The notes below the pieces were generated by a model. The model was not told where the DNA came from, did not search any database, and saw nothing but the letters and a program-made list of their open reading frames with translations. This document shows, in pieces, positions 17,925 through 27,754 of a stretch of DNA of 57,546 bases. Numbering within the stretch: the first letter of the stretch is position 1; every line of letters begins with the position of its first letter. Source of the DNA: Comamonas aquatica NBRC 14918 (GTDB lineage Bacteria > Pseudomonadota > Gammaproteobacteria > Burkholderiales > Burkholderiaceae_C); assembly GCF_000739875.1 (NCBI RefSeq), contig NZ_BBJR01000051.1, positions 1 to 57,546 of the forward strand, written 5' to 3'. Both the position numbers and the translations under genes were made by a program.

Positions 17925-18695
17925 GTGATCAGCAACAACAACCCCCGCCAGCTGCAATTGCTGGAAGAAGTGCGCAACCAGCAATCGGCCACCGTGGAAC
18001 AGCTGGCCGAGACCCTGGGCGTGACCTTGCAAACCGTGCGCCGCGATGTGCAGAAACTGGCCGGCGCCGGCCTGCTGGTGCGCTTTCACGGCGGTGTGCG
18101 CGTGCCCAGCGCCACCGTGGAGAACCTGGCCCACACGCGGCGCGAAACACTGCACGCCGACGGCAAGGCGCGCATTGCCAAGGCCGTGGCCGAGGCGATT
18201 CCCAACGGCTGCTCGCTGATCCTGAACATCGGCACCACCACCGAGGCCGTGGCCAAGGCCCTGCTGCATCACCGTGGCCTGCGCGTGATCACCAACAACC
18301 TGAACGTCGCCGCCATCCTGAGCAGCAACGCCGAGTGCGAAGTCATCGTCGCCGGTGGCGTGGTGCGCACGCGCGACCGCGGCATCATCGGCGAGGCGGC
18401 CGTGGACTTCATGCGCCAGTTCAAGGTGGACATTGCCCTGATCGGCATCTCCGCCATCGAGGCCGACGGCACGCTGCGCGACTACGACCTGCGCGAGGTG
18501 AAGGTGGCGCAAACCATCATCCAGCAGTCGCGCGAAGTCTGGCTGGCCGCCGACCACAGCAAATTCCACCGCCAGGCCATGGTGGAGCTGGCCAGCCTGC
18601 GCCAGATCGACCGCCTGTTCACCGACGCACCGCCGCCCAGCCCCTTCGACCGCCTGCTGGCCGACGCCGAGGTGCAGTGCGTGGTGGCGCAATGA
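17925..18695 (+). CDS. glpR: DeoR-family transcriptional regulator GlpR
   Basis: This is a probable glycerol-3-phosphate-responsive repressor of the glp genes. An N-terminal DeoR helix-turn-helix (RQLQLLEEV...TLGVTLQTVRRDVQKL) is followed by the sugar-phosphate sensor domain, with LNIGTTTEAVAKAL and TNNLNVAAIL. No ATG fits; a GTG just before SNNNPRQL gives 256 residues, close to the family norm, but without a visible ribosome binding site. A longer frame from an upstream TTG would add residues unlike the family. The stop overlaps the next gene by four bases (ATGA). Confidence 0.88.
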   Translation: MISNNNPRQLQLLEEVRNQQSATVEQLAETLGVTLQTVRRDVQKLAGAGLLVRFHGGVRVPSATVENLAHTRRETLHADGKARIAKAVAEAIPNGCSLILNIGTTTEAVAKALLHHRGLRVITNNLNVAAILSSNAECEVIVAGGVVRTRDRGIIGEAAVDFMRQFKVDIALIGISAIEADGTLRDYDLREVKVAQTIIQQSREVWLAADHSKFHRQAMVELASLRQIDRLFTDAPPPSPFDRLLADAEVQCVVAQ

Positions 18696-19156
18696 GCGCC
18701 ACCTGCACCCTGCGCGCGGCCCAGCCGGGCGATGCCCCGGCGCTGGCCACCCTGCTGCAGGGCATTGGCTGGTTCGACCGCTTTGCCACCGGCCATCCCG
18801 ACGCGCACGCGGCCCAGCTGGCGCCCCTGCTGGCCCCCAGCGCACACCAGCTGCAACTGGTGGCCTGTGACGCCCGGGGCCAGCTGATCGGCTACTGCGC
18901 CGTGCACTGGCTGCCCATCGCCATCCTGCAAGGCTGGGAGGGCTATGTGAGCGAACTTTTCATCGCTGACAGCGCCCGGGGATCGGGCGTTGGCAGCCAA
19001 TTGCTGGACCAGGTCACCGCTGCGGCACGCAGCCGTGGCTGCCGCCGCCTGTGGCTCGTCAACAACCGCCAGCGCGACTCGTACCGCCGGGGCTTTTACG
19101 CCCGACAGGGCTGGCAGGAGCAGGCCCAGGCCGCCCGCTTTGTCCTCGACCTCTGA
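18692..19156 (+). CDS. GNAT-family N-acetyltransferase
   Basis: A 154-residue single GNAT domain, substrate unknown. Motif A for acetyl-CoA is visible as LFIADSARGSGVGSQLL near residue 88, followed by the C-terminal YRRGFYARQGWQE segment. The ATG overlaps the glpR stop, so it is translationally coupled to glpR and precedes glpK by 15 bp. Its place inside the glycerol operon suggests that it acts on a related metabolite or protein, but nothing in the sequence proves this. Confidence 0.85.
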   Translation: MSATCTLRAAQPGDAPALATLLQGIGWFDRFATGHPDAHAAQLAPLLAPSAHQLQLVACDARGQLIGYCAVHWLPIAILQGWEGYVSELFIADSARGSGVGSQLLDQVTAAARSRGCRRLWLVNNRQRDSYRRGFYARQGWQEQAQAARFVLDL

Positions 19157-19171
19157 TTTGCACCACCGCCC

Positions 19172-20668
19172 ATGACCACCTACCTGCTCGCCTTGGACCA
19201 AGGCACCTCCAGCTCCCGCGCCATCGTGTTCGACACGCAGGGCCGCATCGTCGCCTCCGCCCAGCAGGAGCTGCCCCAGATCTACCCCCGCCCCGGCTGG
19301 GTGGAGCACGACCCGCGCGAGATCTGGCGCACGCAGCTGGGCACGGCGCGCGACGCCCTGGCCAAGGCCGGACTGAAGGCCAGCGACATCCGCTCGGTCG
19401 GCATCACCAACCAGCGCGAAACCACCATCGTCTGGAACCGCAAGACGGGCCAGCCCATCCACCACGGCATCGTCTGGCAGGACCGCCGTGCCGAGCCCAC
19501 CTGCCAGCAACTGCGCGAAGCCGGCCACAGCGATGCCATCCTGCAGAAAACCGGCCTGCGCATCGATGCCTACTTCTCGGGCACCAAGCTGCAGTGGCTG
19601 CTGGACCACGTACCCGGCGCGCGCGACGCCGCCGAGCGCGGTGAGCTGGCCTTCGGCACTGTGGACAGCTGGCTGATCTGGCAACTCACTGGCGGCCAGC
19701 GCCACGTCACCGACGTCAGCAACGCCAGCCGCACCATGCTGTTCAACGTGCACACCAACCAGTGGGATGCCGACCTGCTGGCCTTGCTACACATCCCTGC
19801 CAGCCTGATGCCCGAGGTCCTGCCTTCGGCCGCCGACTTTGGCCGCACGGCCGAAGACGTGCTGGGCGGCCCCATCCCCATCGGCGGCGTGGCCGGCGAC
19901 CAGCAAAGCGCCCTCTTCGGCCAGGCCTGCTTCCAGGCGGGGATGGCCAAGAACACCTATGGCACGGGCTGCTTCATGCTGATGCACACGGGCGGCCAAT
20001 TCCAGACCTCAGCCAACGGCCTGCTGACCACCAGCGCCGCACAACCCAGCGCCACGCCCCAGTTTGCGCTGGAGGGTAGCGTGTTCGTCGGCGGCGCCGT
20101 GGTGCAGTGGCTGCGCGATGGCCTGCAGGCGATTGAACACAGCGGCCAGGTGCAGCAACTGGCCGAAAGCGTGCCCGACAGCGGCGGCGTGATGCTGGTG
20201 CCGGCCTTCACCGGCCTGGGCGCACCCTACTGGGAGCCCGATGCGCGGGGCTCCATCACTGGCCTGACGCGCGGCACCACCCTGGCTCACATCGCCCGCG
20301 CCGCGCTGGAGTCCATCGCCTACCAAAGCGCCGCCCTGCTGCTGGCCATGAGCCGCGATGCGGTGGCCAACGGCGGCGCGGCCGTGAGCGAGCTGCGCGT
20401 GGACGGCGGCGCTTGTGTGAACAACCTGCTGATGCAGTTCCAGGCCGACCTGCTGGGCATTCCTGTGGTGCGCCCGGCCTGCGTGGAGACCACCGCCTTG
20501 GGCGCGGCCTACCTGGCCGGCTTGTCCAGCGGCGTCTACCAGAGCACGGAAGAACTGTCCTCGCTGTGGAAGGCCGAGCGCCGCTTCGTGCCCACCATGG
20601 ACAAGTCCCGCGCCGACGAGCTGATGGCGCGCTGGGAACGCGCGGTGCGCCAGACCACTGCCGCCTGA
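19172..20668 (+). CDS. glpK: Glycerol kinase
   Basis: GlpK phosphorylates glycerol with ATP to glycerol 3-phosphate, which GlpD then oxidises. The 498-residue FGGY-family protein has the phosphate-binding [14 protein letters not shown] at the N-terminus, glycerol-contact residues in NQRETT and WQDRR, and the C-terminal FGGY signature region [15 protein letters not shown]. Length is canonical. The glycerol facilitator gene glpF is not in the window. A repeat palindrome lies directly downstream. Confidence 0.97.
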   Translation: MTTYLLALDQGTSSSRAIVFDTQGRIVASAQQELPQIYPRPGWVEHDPREIWRTQLGTARDALAKAGLKASDIRSVGITNQRETTIVWNRKTGQPIHHGIVWQDRRAEPTCQQLREAGHSDAILQKTGLRIDAYFSGTKLQWLLDHVPGARDAAERGELAFGTVDSWLIWQLTGGQRHVTDVSNASRTMLFNVHTNQWDADLLALLHIPASLMPEVLPSAADFGRTAEDVLGGPIPIGGVAGDQQSALFGQACFQAGMAKNTYGTGCFMLMHTGGQFQTSANGLLTTSAAQPSATPQFALEGSVFVGGAVVQWLRDGLQAIEHSGQVQQLAESVPDSGGVMLVPAFTGLGAPYWEPDARGSITGLTRGTTLAHIARAALESIAYQSAALLLAMSRDAVANGGAAVSELRVDGGACVNNLLMQFQADLLGIPVVRPACVETTALGAAYLAGLSSGVYQSTEELSSLWKAERRFVPTMDKSRADELMARWERAVRQTTAA

Positions 20669-20680
20669 TCTGCAGCCACG

Positions 20681-20777
20681 CAAAAAAGAGAGCTGATCGC
20701 GCTGATCCACGTTTGATTTCAAATAGAAAACACACTGAAACGATTGACCAAACTGCGCATTCAGCTCTGATTTCTTC
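20681..20777. repeat. Dispersed palindromic repeat, two-armed copy
   Basis: The left arm AAAAAAGAGAGCTGATCGCG and the right arm, read on the minus strand as AAATCAGAGCTGAATGCGC, form an imperfect inverted repeat that fills the glpK-proC gap. The second arm ends about 20 bp before the proC start. Confidence 0.65.
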
Positions 20778-20799
20778 ACACCTTCGGAAAGCCTTGTTT

Positions 20800-21624
20800 A
20801 TGAGCCAGACACCCTCCACCCGCATCGCCTTCATCGGCGGCGGCAACATGGCCAGTGCCATCATCGGCGGCCTGATCGCCAACGGTCTGCCCGCCAGCCA
20901 GATCACCGTGGTCGAACCCTTTGAGGCGGCGCGCGATGCGCTGAAAGCCAAGTTCGGCATCGACGCCCTGCCCGCCGCCAGCGCGGCCCTGGCCGCGGCC
21001 GACCTGGTGGTCTGGGCCGTCAAACCCCAGACCTTCAAGGACGCCGCTGCTGCCGCCGCCCCGCACACCGCCCAGGCCCTGCACCTGAGCGTGGCGGCCG
21101 GCATCACCACCGACAGCATTGCGCAGTGGCTGGGCACGGGCCGCATCGTGCGCGCCATGCCCAACACCCCGGCCCTGGTGGGCAAGGGCATGACCGGCCT
21201 GTTCGCCCGCCCCGAGGTGGACGCCGGCGGCCAGGCCCTGATCGAGCGCGTGATCGGCACCACCGGCCAGCTGGTGTGGGTGGATAGCGAAGCCAAGCTG
21301 GACGCCGTGACGGCCCTGTCCGGCTCCGGCCCGGCCTATGTGTTCCTATTCTTGGAAGCCATGACCCAGGCCGGCGTGGACATGGGCTTGACCGCGCAGC
21401 AGGCCTACCAGCTGGCCGTGGCCACCTTCCAGGGGGCCTCGGAACTGGCGGCCCGCTCCGACGAGCCCGCCAGCGTGCTGCGCGAGCGCGTGACCAGCAA
21501 GGGCGGCACCACTCACGCCGCCATCACCCACATGCAGCAGGCCGGCTTGCCCCAGACCTTCATCGAGGCCCTGCGCAAGGCCGAAGCCCGCGCCCAGGAA
21601 CTGGCGCAGGAGTTCGGTCGCTGA
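20800..21624 (+). CDS. proC: Pyrroline-5-carboxylate reductase
   Basis: ProC performs the last step of proline synthesis, NAD(P)H reduction of pyrroline-5-carboxylate. The 274-residue protein has the N-terminal dinucleotide motif IAFIGGGNMASAIIGG, the central VRAMPNTPALVGKG and the C-terminal signature with ALSGSGPAYVFLF and VTSKGGTTHAAI. The ATG follows a weak GGAAAG. A longer frame reads back into glpK and is not supported. Confidence 0.96.
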   Translation: MSQTPSTRIAFIGGGNMASAIIGGLIANGLPASQITVVEPFEAARDALKAKFGIDALPAASAALAAADLVVWAVKPQTFKDAAAAAAPHTAQALHLSVAAGITTDSIAQWLGTGRIVRAMPNTPALVGKGMTGLFARPEVDAGGQALIERVIGTTGQLVWVDSEAKLDAVTALSGSGPAYVFLFLEAMTQAGVDMGLTAQQAYQLAVATFQGASELAARSDEPASVLRERVTSKGGTTHAAITHMQQAGLPQTFIEALRKAEARAQELAQEFGR

Positions 21625-21656
21625 TTCAGCACCCAAACCGCCTTCCACGCACAGCC

Positions 21657-21682
21657 AGCCAGCGCTAAAAGCTCACAAAAAA
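21657..21682. repeat. Dispersed repeat, single-arm copy
   Basis: Read on the minus strand, TTTTTTGTGAGCTTTTAGCG then CTGG matches the repeat core. It lies in the convergent gap between proC and the dioxygenase gene, where no convincing terminator was found. Confidence 0.5.
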
Positions 21683-21731
21683 GGAATGCCTTGGCACGCC
21701 TGGGAGTCCACCGCAGCGCCCGGCCAGCACC

Positions 21732-22673
21732 CTAGACGCCCCACACCATGGAGCGCATGGAAATGGCGGCCATCTGGAAGTCGGCGTTGAAGAACTGGGC
21801 CGCTTCGCCCGGGTGCACGGCCCCGGCCGCGTACAGCAGCGGCAGGTAGTGGTCGTAGGTCGGGTGGGCCATCTGCGCCACCGTGCACAGCTGCTGGAAG
21901 TCGCCCAGCCGCGCCAGATCCCCCCGCTCCACCAGCCCGGTCACCATCTGGTCGAACTCGATCGCCCAGTCATAGGCCTGCAGGGGCGACTGCGTGCGCT
22001 GCAGGGCGCGCAGGTTGTGCACCACATTGCCGCTGCCCACGATCAGCACGCCGCGCTCCCGCAGGGCCTGCAGCTGCTGCCCCAGGGCGAAATGCTCGGT
22101 CGGCGGGCGGCGGTAGTCGATGCTCAGCTGCACCACCGGGATGTCGGCGGCCGGGAACATGGGCTTGAGCACGCTCCAGGTGCCGTGGTCCAGGCCCCAG
22201 CCGTCCGCATCCACCCCCAGCGCCTGCTGGCTGTGCGGCATGTGCAGCTGGCTGGCCAACTGCTGCGCCACCACCGGCGCGCCCGGCGCGGGGTATTGCT
22301 GGGCAAACAGTTCGTCGGGGAAGCCGCCAAAGTCATGGAGGGTCTTGGGCTGGGCCATGCCCGTGAGCCAACTGCCCTGGCCCTGCGTGATCCAATGGGC
22401 GGAGATGCACAGCACCAGCTGCGGGCGCTCGGCCCGGGCCAGCAACTGCTGGCCCAGTTGCTGCCAGCTGCGGCGGTAGGCGTTGTCTCCAATCGCATTC
22501 ATGGGGCTGCCATGGCCGACGAACAGCACCGGCATGCGGGCCGAGGGTTTCAGTTCCGTCAACCCCGCCTGCGCCACTGCGGTCCCCAGCGTTTGGGTTC
22601 TGGTCATAGCGACTCCTGTGGCAGCCAGCGCCGCCGCGCCTGCGGCAGCACCCAGCCAATGTCTGCGTTGCAT
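21732..22673 (-). CDS. Class III extradiol dioxygenase-like protein (DODA/YgiD family) with putative Tat signal
   Basis: The 313-residue protein matches the 4,5-DOPA dioxygenase extradiol family (E. coli YgiD), a metal-dependent ring-cleavage fold. Visible are the FVGHGSPMNAIGDNAY start with a likely metal His, CISAHWITQG, the HGTWSVLKPMF segment and GSGNVVHNLRAL. About 45 residues precede this core: QRRHWLGAAAGAAALAATG looks like a twin-arginine signal peptide, which is unusual because YgiD is cytosolic. The ATG is directly preceded by GGGAAG, rather close. The substrate is unknown. Confidence 0.82.
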   Translation of the reverse strand: MQRRHWLGAAAGAAALAATGVAMTRTQTLGTAVAQAGLTELKPSARMPVLFVGHGSPMNAIGDNAYRRSWQQLGQQLLARAERPQLVLCISAHWITQGQGSWLTGMAQPKTLHDFGGFPDELFAQQYPAPGAPVVAQQLASQLHMPHSQQALGVDADGWGLDHGTWSVLKPMFPAADIPVVQLSIDYRRPPTEHFALGQQLQALRERGVLIVGSGNVVHNLRALQRTQSPLQAYDWAIEFDQMVTGLVERGDLARLGDFQQLCTVAQMAHPTYDHYLPLLYAAGAVHPGEAAQFFNADFQMAAISMRSMVWGV

Positions 22674-22713
22674 CTTCCCACTTTCTGCGCGATGCCCGCG
22701 GGCTGCGGGCATG

Positions 22714-22735
22714 AAAAAAGGGGCACCAAGCCCCT
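22714..22735 (-). terminator. ubiA terminator
   Basis: On the minus strand AGGGGC and GCCCCT enclose a short loop and are followed by a run of six T. A second hairpin (ATGCCCGC/GCGGGCAT) follows at once, just before the dioxygenase gene. Confidence 0.75.
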
Positions 22736-22791
22736 CACAAGTGCTGGGCAGACTGAGTGCCCCGGCACGGCAAAGTTCCGGCCACAGCCGC

Positions 22792-23685
22792 CTAGCGCAG
22801 CGCGAAGCCCAGGGCAATGCCCGCAAACAGGCTCATGCCGATGTAATGGCTTTGGCTGAAGGCCACAAAGCAGCCTTCGCGCGTGCGGTCCTTGATCAGC
22901 GTGTAATGCCACAGCAGCTGCGCCGCGGCCACACCCAGGCCCAGCCAGAACGGCCAGCCCAGGCCCTGGGGCAGCACCGCCCAGACGGTCAGGCCCAGGC
23001 ACAGCACAAAAAAGCCCATGATGGCCAGCACGTCGCAGCGCCCCAGCGTGATGGCCGAGGTCTTCATGCCGATCTTCAGGTCGTCGTCGCGATCCACCAT
23101 GGCGTATTCGGTGTCGTAGGCCAGCACCAGGAACATGTTGGCCAGCCACAGGGTCCAGGCGGTCCAGCCCACCTCGCCCGTGACCGCCGCAAAGGCGATC
23201 ACGATGCCGAAGTTGAAGGCAATACCCAGGAAGGCCTGGGGCATGGCAAAGAAGCGCTTGGTGAAGGGGTAGAGGATGGTGAACAGCACGGCGGGCACGG
23301 ACCAGGCCACGGCCTCCCAGCGCGTGGTCAGCACCAGGGTGAAGGCCACCAGGGTCAGCACCAGGCCCACCAGCGCCGCCTCTTTGACGCTGACCTGGCC
23401 GCTGGTGATGGGGCGCTGCGTGGTGCGCTTCACATGCCGGTCGAAATCGCGGTCGGCAATGTCGTTGATGGTGCAGCCCGCGCTGCGCATCAGCACCGTG
23501 CCGGCGACGAACACCAGCAGCAGGTGCCAGCCCGGGAAACCTTGGGCCGCCACCCACAGCGCGGCCAGCGTGGGCCAGACCAGCACCAGCCAGCCGGCCG
23601 GGCGGTTCCAGCGGATCAGGTCCAGGTACAGCGACAGTTTGGAGCGGGGTGCCACAGCGGCACCGGGAGAAGCAGGACGGGTCAT
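22792..23685 (-). CDS. ubiA: 4-hydroxybenzoate octaprenyltransferase
   Basis: UbiA is an inner-membrane enzyme that attaches the polyprenyl chain to 4-hydroxybenzoate in ubiquinone synthesis. The 297-residue protein has about eight membrane helices and both Asp-rich motifs: NDIADRDFD near residue 78 and [12 protein letters not shown] near residue 190, which bind magnesium-diphosphate. The start MTRPASPG was chosen over an upstream extension because it gives the family length. Confidence 0.95.
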   Translation of the reverse strand: MTRPASPGAAVAPRSKLSLYLDLIRWNRPAGWLVLVWPTLAALWVAAQGFPGWHLLLVFVAGTVLMRSAGCTINDIADRDFDRHVKRTTQRPITSGQVSVKEAALVGLVLTLVAFTLVLTTRWEAVAWSVPAVLFTILYPFTKRFFAMPQAFLGIAFNFGIVIAFAAVTGEVGWTAWTLWLANMFLVLAYDTEYAMVDRDDDLKIGMKTSAITLGRCDVLAIMGFFVLCLGLTVWAVLPQGLGWPFWLGLGVAAAQLLWHYTLIKDRTREGCFVAFSQSHYIGMSLFAGIALGFALR

Positions 23686-23709
23686 GGGCAAATTGTCGCG
23701 CCAAATGCA

Positions 23710-23734
23710 CAACGCCCGCTGGCAGCGGGCGTTG
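23710..23734. terminator. Perfect hairpin after dps
   Basis: CAACGCCCGCT and its exact complement enclose GGC, an 11-bp stem between the dps stop and the ubiA start. There is no T run, so it may stabilise the dps mRNA end rather than terminate. Confidence 0.5.
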
Positions 23735-23763
23735 TGGCGGCGCACGGGCGCCGGCGCGGGGTG

Positions 23764-24300
23764 TCACTCTTCCAGCATCGAGCGCAGCATCCAGGCGGTC
23801 TGCTCGTGCACGGTCAGGCGCTGGGTCAGCAGGTCGGCCGTGGGTTCGTCGCTGGCCTTGTCGGCCAGGGGGAACAGGCTGCGCGCGGTGCGCGCCACGG
23901 CCTCATTGCCCTCGACCAGGATGCGGATCATGTCCTTGGCCTTGGGCGGCGTGGCGGGCACGTCCGCCAGGCTGGTCAGCTTGCCGAACTGGGCGTAGGA
24001 ACCGGGGGCGGGGTGGCCCAGCGAGCGGATGCGCTCGGCGATCGGGTCCACGGCGTTCCACAGCTCGGTGTACTGGTCCATGAACATGTTGTGCAGGGCA
24101 TTGAACATGGGACCGGTCACGTTCCAGTGGAAGTTGTGCGTGGTCAGGTACAGGGTGTAGGTGTCGGCCAGCAGGCGCGACAGGCCCTGCGCCATCGCTG
24201 CACGGTCTTCGTCACTGATTCCGATATTGATAGCAACACCAGCAGCCACAGAAGCCTTCACAGGCTGCTTCTTGTTGGTCTTGGTCGATTCTTTCGCCAT
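23764..24300 (-). CDS. dps: Dps-family DNA-protecting ferritin
   Basis: Dps forms a 12-subunit shell that oxidises and stores iron with hydrogen peroxide and can coat DNA. The 178-residue protein has the ferroxidase signature [12 protein letters not shown] with downstream D and E ligands in [16 protein letters not shown]. The Lys-rich N-terminal tail ([16 protein letters not shown]) could bind DNA. The ATG follows GAGGAGAAATACC. It lies right after oxyR, whose product commonly activates dps under peroxide stress. Confidence 0.95.
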   Translation of the reverse strand: MAKESTKTNKKQPVKASVAAGVAINIGISDEDRAAMAQGLSRLLADTYTLYLTTHNFHWNVTGPMFNALHNMFMDQYTELWNAVDPIAERIRSLGHPAPGSYAQFGKLTSLADVPATPPKAKDMIRILVEGNEAVARTARSLFPLADKASDEPTADLLTQRLTVHEQTAWMLRSMLEE

Positions 24301-24377
24301 GGTATTTCTCCTCAAACACTGAACGGGGCGCCGTGCGCGCCACATGCGCAGGCACGGTCGGCCTTACGACTTTAGCG

Positions 24378-24398
24378 CATGCCGCAGGGCGCGGCATG
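24378..24398. terminator. Hairpin between oxyR and dps
   Basis: CATGCCGC and GCGGCATG enclose AGGGC. There is no T run. It could end the oxyR transcript or sit in the dps leader. Confidence 0.35.
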
Positions 24399-24443
24399 TC
24401 GGTTTCATGACTTGGGCCAATGGGACGGATAGCCCGCCGCCGC

Positions 24444-25406
24444 TCAGGTCAGCAGGCTGACACCGGGCAGATCGCAGGCGTAGACGGCGTTGCGCAGCGC
24501 GGCAATCGCTTCGTAACGGGTGAAGCTGCGGCGCCACACCAGCACGACACGGCGGCTGGGCGGCGTATTGCCGTCGTCGCCACGGATGGGCAGGTAGCGG
24601 ATGTGCGGATCGTCCGAGCTGCGGCGGCGCTGCGTGACCAGGGCCTCGTTGGGCACGGACAGGCGGGGCACCAGGGTCACGCCCATGCCCGCGGCCACCA
24701 TGTGCTTGATGGTTTCCAGGGACGAGCCCTCGAAGGTGCGGCGGATGCCTTCGGCATTGCTGGCGTAGCGCGCGAACTCGGGGCACACCTCCAGCACATG
24801 GTCGCGGAAGCAGTGGCCCGCGCCCAGCAGCAGCATGGTCTCGTTCTTCAGCTCGGTGGTGGTCACCGATTCCTGCTGCGCCAGCGGGTGGGCGCTGGGC
24901 ACGGCGGCCATGAAGGGCTCGTCGTACAGCGGCGCCATCGCCAGGCCGGTGTCGGGGAAGGGTTCGGCCACGATGGCGCAATCGATCTCCCCGGTGCGCA
25001 GCATCTCCAGCAACTTGACCGTGAAGTTCTCCTGCAGCATCAGCGGCATCTGTGGCGTCATCTTGATGGAGTTGCGCACCAGCTCCGGCAGCAGGTAGGG
25101 GCCGATGGTGTAGATCACCCCCAGCGTCAGCACGCCCGACAGCGGGTCCTTGCCGCGCTTGGCGATTTCCTTGATCTCCGCAGCCTGTTCCAACACACTT
25201 TGGGCCTGCCGCACGATGGACTCACCCAGGGGCGTGACCGAGACTTCGCCCGCGCTGCGCTCGAAAATCTTGACGTCCAGTTCCTCTTCCAGCTTCTTGA
25301 TGGCCACCGACAAGGTCGGCTGCGACACATAGCACGCGTCTGCAGCGCGACCAAAATGCTTCTCTCGGGCTACGGCAACAATGTATTTCAGTTCAGTCAG
25401 TGTCAT
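24444..25406 (-). CDS. oxyR: Peroxide-sensing LysR-type regulator OxyR
   Basis: OxyR activates antioxidant genes when peroxide forms an intramolecular disulfide. The 320-residue protein has the N-terminal winged helix (LKYIVAVAREKHFGRAADAC) and, in the sensor domain, Cys199 and Cys208 in GAGHCFRDHVLEVC, the same numbering as E. coli OxyR. dps is immediately downstream and recG upstream. The gap to recG is AT-rich and contains TATACA on the minus strand, a possible -10 box for oxyR. The start has no strong ribosome binding site. Confidence 0.95.
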   Translation of the reverse strand: MTLTELKYIVAVAREKHFGRAADACYVSQPTLSVAIKKLEEELDVKIFERSAGEVSVTPLGESIVRQAQSVLEQAAEIKEIAKRGKDPLSGVLTLGVIYTIGPYLLPELVRNSIKMTPQMPLMLQENFTVKLLEMLRTGEIDCAIVAEPFPDTGLAMAPLYDEPFMAAVPSAHPLAQQESVTTTELKNETMLLLGAGHCFRDHVLEVCPEFARYASNAEGIRRTFEGSSLETIKHMVAAGMGVTLVPRLSVPNEALVTQRRRSSDDPHIRYLPIRGDDGNTPPSRRVVLVWRRSFTRYEAIAALRNAVYACDLPGVSLLT

Positions 25407-25535
25407 GGGCGGAACGTGCGCCTATCGCAGTTCGTGGGTTGAAAGTGCAAAGCGGGTATGTAATCGAATGTATAGCAGGCTGGCTTTCTCTGCACGGCCG
25501 CATGCCTGATTATTTCGCCCAAACCCGCGCTTGTC

Positions 25536-27659
25536 CTACGCCTTGAGGAACTCGGACTTGGCGCCCAGCCAACGCTGGATGTGCAGGTCCGCCAGGTGCG
25601 GGTAGCGCTGCAGCATGGTGGGCGCCAGCTCGCGCGCCCATTCCAGCAGGGCCACGTCCCGCTCCAGGTCGGCAAACCGCAGCAAAGCATCCCCGGACTG
25701 GCGGGCGCCCAAAAACTCGCCAGGGCCGCGGATTTCCAGGTCGCGCCGCGCGATCTCGAAGCCGTCGTTGGTCTCGGCCATGGCGCGCAGCCGCTCCTTG
25801 CCGGTGTCCGACAGGCGGCCGTTGTCGTTGACCGAGTACAGCAGCACGCAGGCCGAGGCTGCAGCACCCCGCCCCACCCGGCCGCGCAGCTGGTGCAGTT
25901 GCGAGAGGCCAAAGCGTTCGGCATGCTCGATCACCATCAGGCTGGCGTTGGGCACGTCCACCCCCACCTCGATCACCGTGGTCGACACCAGCACGCCCAT
26001 GATGCCGGCGGTGAACAGCTCCATCACGGCCTTCTTCTCGGCCGTGGGCATGCGCGAGTGCAGCAGGCCCACCATCACGCCGGGCAGGGCCTCGCTCAGA
26101 TCGGTGTGCGTGGCCGTGGCGTTCGACAGGTCCAGCGCCTCGCTTTCCTCGATCAGCGGGCACACCCAGTACACCTGCCGCCCGGCCGCCACCTGGGCGC
26201 CGATGCGGGCGATGACCTCGTCCTTGCGGCTGTCCGAGATGACCTTGGTCACGATGGGCGTGCGCCCCGGTGGCAGCTCGTCGATCACCGACACATCCAG
26301 GTCGGCGTAATAGCTCATGGCCAGGGTGCGCGGGATGGGCGTGGCGCTCATCATCAGCAGGTGCGGCTCCAGCCCGGCGTGGGCCAGCTTCTGCCGCAGC
26401 GCCAGGCGCTGGGCGACGCCAAAGCGGTGCTGCTCGTCGATCACGGCCAGCGCCAGGTTGTGGAATTCCACCTGCTGCTGGATGACCGCGTGCGTGCCCA
26501 CCACCAGGGCCGCCTCGCCGCTGGCGACCAGGGCCAGCATGGCGGCGCGCTCCTTCTTCTTCTGTGCGCCGGACAGCCAGGCCACCTTCTTGCCCAGCGG
26601 CGCCAGGATGGGCTCCAGCCAGCCGACCAGCTTGCCGAAATGCTGCTCGGCCAGGATTTCCGTGGGCGCCATCAGCGCGCACTGCCAGCCCGCAGCGATG
26701 CAGACCATGGCCGACATGGCCGCCACCACGGTCTTGCCCGAACCCACATCGCCCTGCAGCAGGCGGTGCATGGGCAGAGGGCGGGCCATGTCCTCGGCGA
26801 TCTCGCGGCACACGCGCTGCTGGGCCCCGGTCAGGCCGAACGGCAGCTGCTGCAGAAACTGCTCCACCAGCGTCAGCATGCCCGGCTCGGGTGTGGGCAC
26901 CGTCAGCACCGGGGCCTTGAGCAGCGCCCGTTCGCGCTTGGCGCGGAACTGGGACAGCTGCTGGGCCAACAGCTCCTCGGCCTTCAGGCGCTGCCAGGCC
27001 GGGTGGCTGTGGTCTTCCAGCGTGGCCAGGGCCACGTCGGGGGTCGGGTGGTGTAAAAAATGCAGCGCTTCGCGCAGACCCATCAAGGGCTGAAGGCCAT
27101 TTTCACCCCAATAGTTCATCACTGGCGGCGGCGTGCCGGGCGGCAGGGTTTCGGGCAGTTGCACGCGCTGCATGGCACTGGCGATGGCGCGGCGCAGGTA
27201 GGGCTGGGGCAGGCCGGCCGCCGTGGGGTAGACCGGCGTCAGGGCCTGGGGCAGCTCGCCGCCGGCAGCCTTGAACGCGGGATGCAGCATCTGCCGCCCC
27301 CAGAAGCCGCCCTTGACCTCGCCGCGGATGCGCAGCACCGCGCCCACGGCCATGCTCTTTTGCTGCGACGGGTAGAAGCTGAAGAAAGTCAGCACGCATT
27401 CGCCCGTGCCGTCGTCCACCGTCACCTTGAGCATGCGGCGCGGGCGCAGTTGCACCTCGCACTGCGTGACCGTAGCCTCGATCTGCACGGTGTCGCCCTC
27501 CCGGGCGTTGCGCAGCAGGGTGATGCGCGTTTCATCCTCGTAGCGCAGCGGCAGGTGCAGTGCCAGGTCGATATCGCGCACCAGCCCCAGCTTGTGCATG
27601 GCCTGCAGGGCCGCGCTGGGGGCTGTTTTCTTGGCGGGCGATGCGGAGGGGGCGGACAT
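25536..27659 (-). CDS. recG: ATP-dependent DNA helicase RecG
   Basis: RecG remodels stalled forks and Holliday junctions. The 707-residue protein has the N-terminal wedge/OB domain, Walker A GDVGSGKTVVAAM near residue 305, the DEQH box (IDEQHRFGV), SATPIPRTLAM and the C-terminal QLRGRVGRG motif VI. The ATG at MSAPSAS was chosen; an upstream TTG would add 11 residues without support. Gene order recG-oxyR is common in Gram-negative bacteria. Confidence 0.96.
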   Translation of the reverse strand: MSAPSASPAKKTAPSAALQAMHKLGLVRDIDLALHLPLRYEDETRITLLRNAREGDTVQIEATVTQCEVQLRPRRMLKVTVDDGTGECVLTFFSFYPSQQKSMAVGAVLRIRGEVKGGFWGRQMLHPAFKAAGGELPQALTPVYPTAAGLPQPYLRRAIASAMQRVQLPETLPPGTPPPVMNYWGENGLQPLMGLREALHFLHHPTPDVALATLEDHSHPAWQRLKAEELLAQQLSQFRAKRERALLKAPVLTVPTPEPGMLTLVEQFLQQLPFGLTGAQQRVCREIAEDMARPLPMHRLLQGDVGSGKTVVAAMSAMVCIAAGWQCALMAPTEILAEQHFGKLVGWLEPILAPLGKKVAWLSGAQKKKERAAMLALVASGEAALVVGTHAVIQQQVEFHNLALAVIDEQHRFGVAQRLALRQKLAHAGLEPHLLMMSATPIPRTLAMSYYADLDVSVIDELPPGRTPIVTKVISDSRKDEVIARIGAQVAAGRQVYWVCPLIEESEALDLSNATATHTDLSEALPGVMVGLLHSRMPTAEKKAVMELFTAGIMGVLVSTTVIEVGVDVPNASLMVIEHAERFGLSQLHQLRGRVGRGAAASACVLLYSVNDNGRLSDTGKERLRAMAETNDGFEIARRDLEIRGPGEFLGARQSGDALLRFADLERDVALLEWARELAPTMLQRYPHLADLHIQRWLGAKSEFLKA

Positions 27660-27754
27660 GGAGCGGTAGCAGTTGACGCAATTGCGGGGCAAGGGGAAAA
27701 GGCTACCATGGGCGTGCGCGTATCCAGTTGTTACGTTCTCAGCCTTTTCGACCC

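Noticed and set aside
24301..24443. OxyR binding site upstream of dps
   Set aside because: I could not find a convincing ATAG-N7-CTAT pattern by eye, so no operator is claimed.
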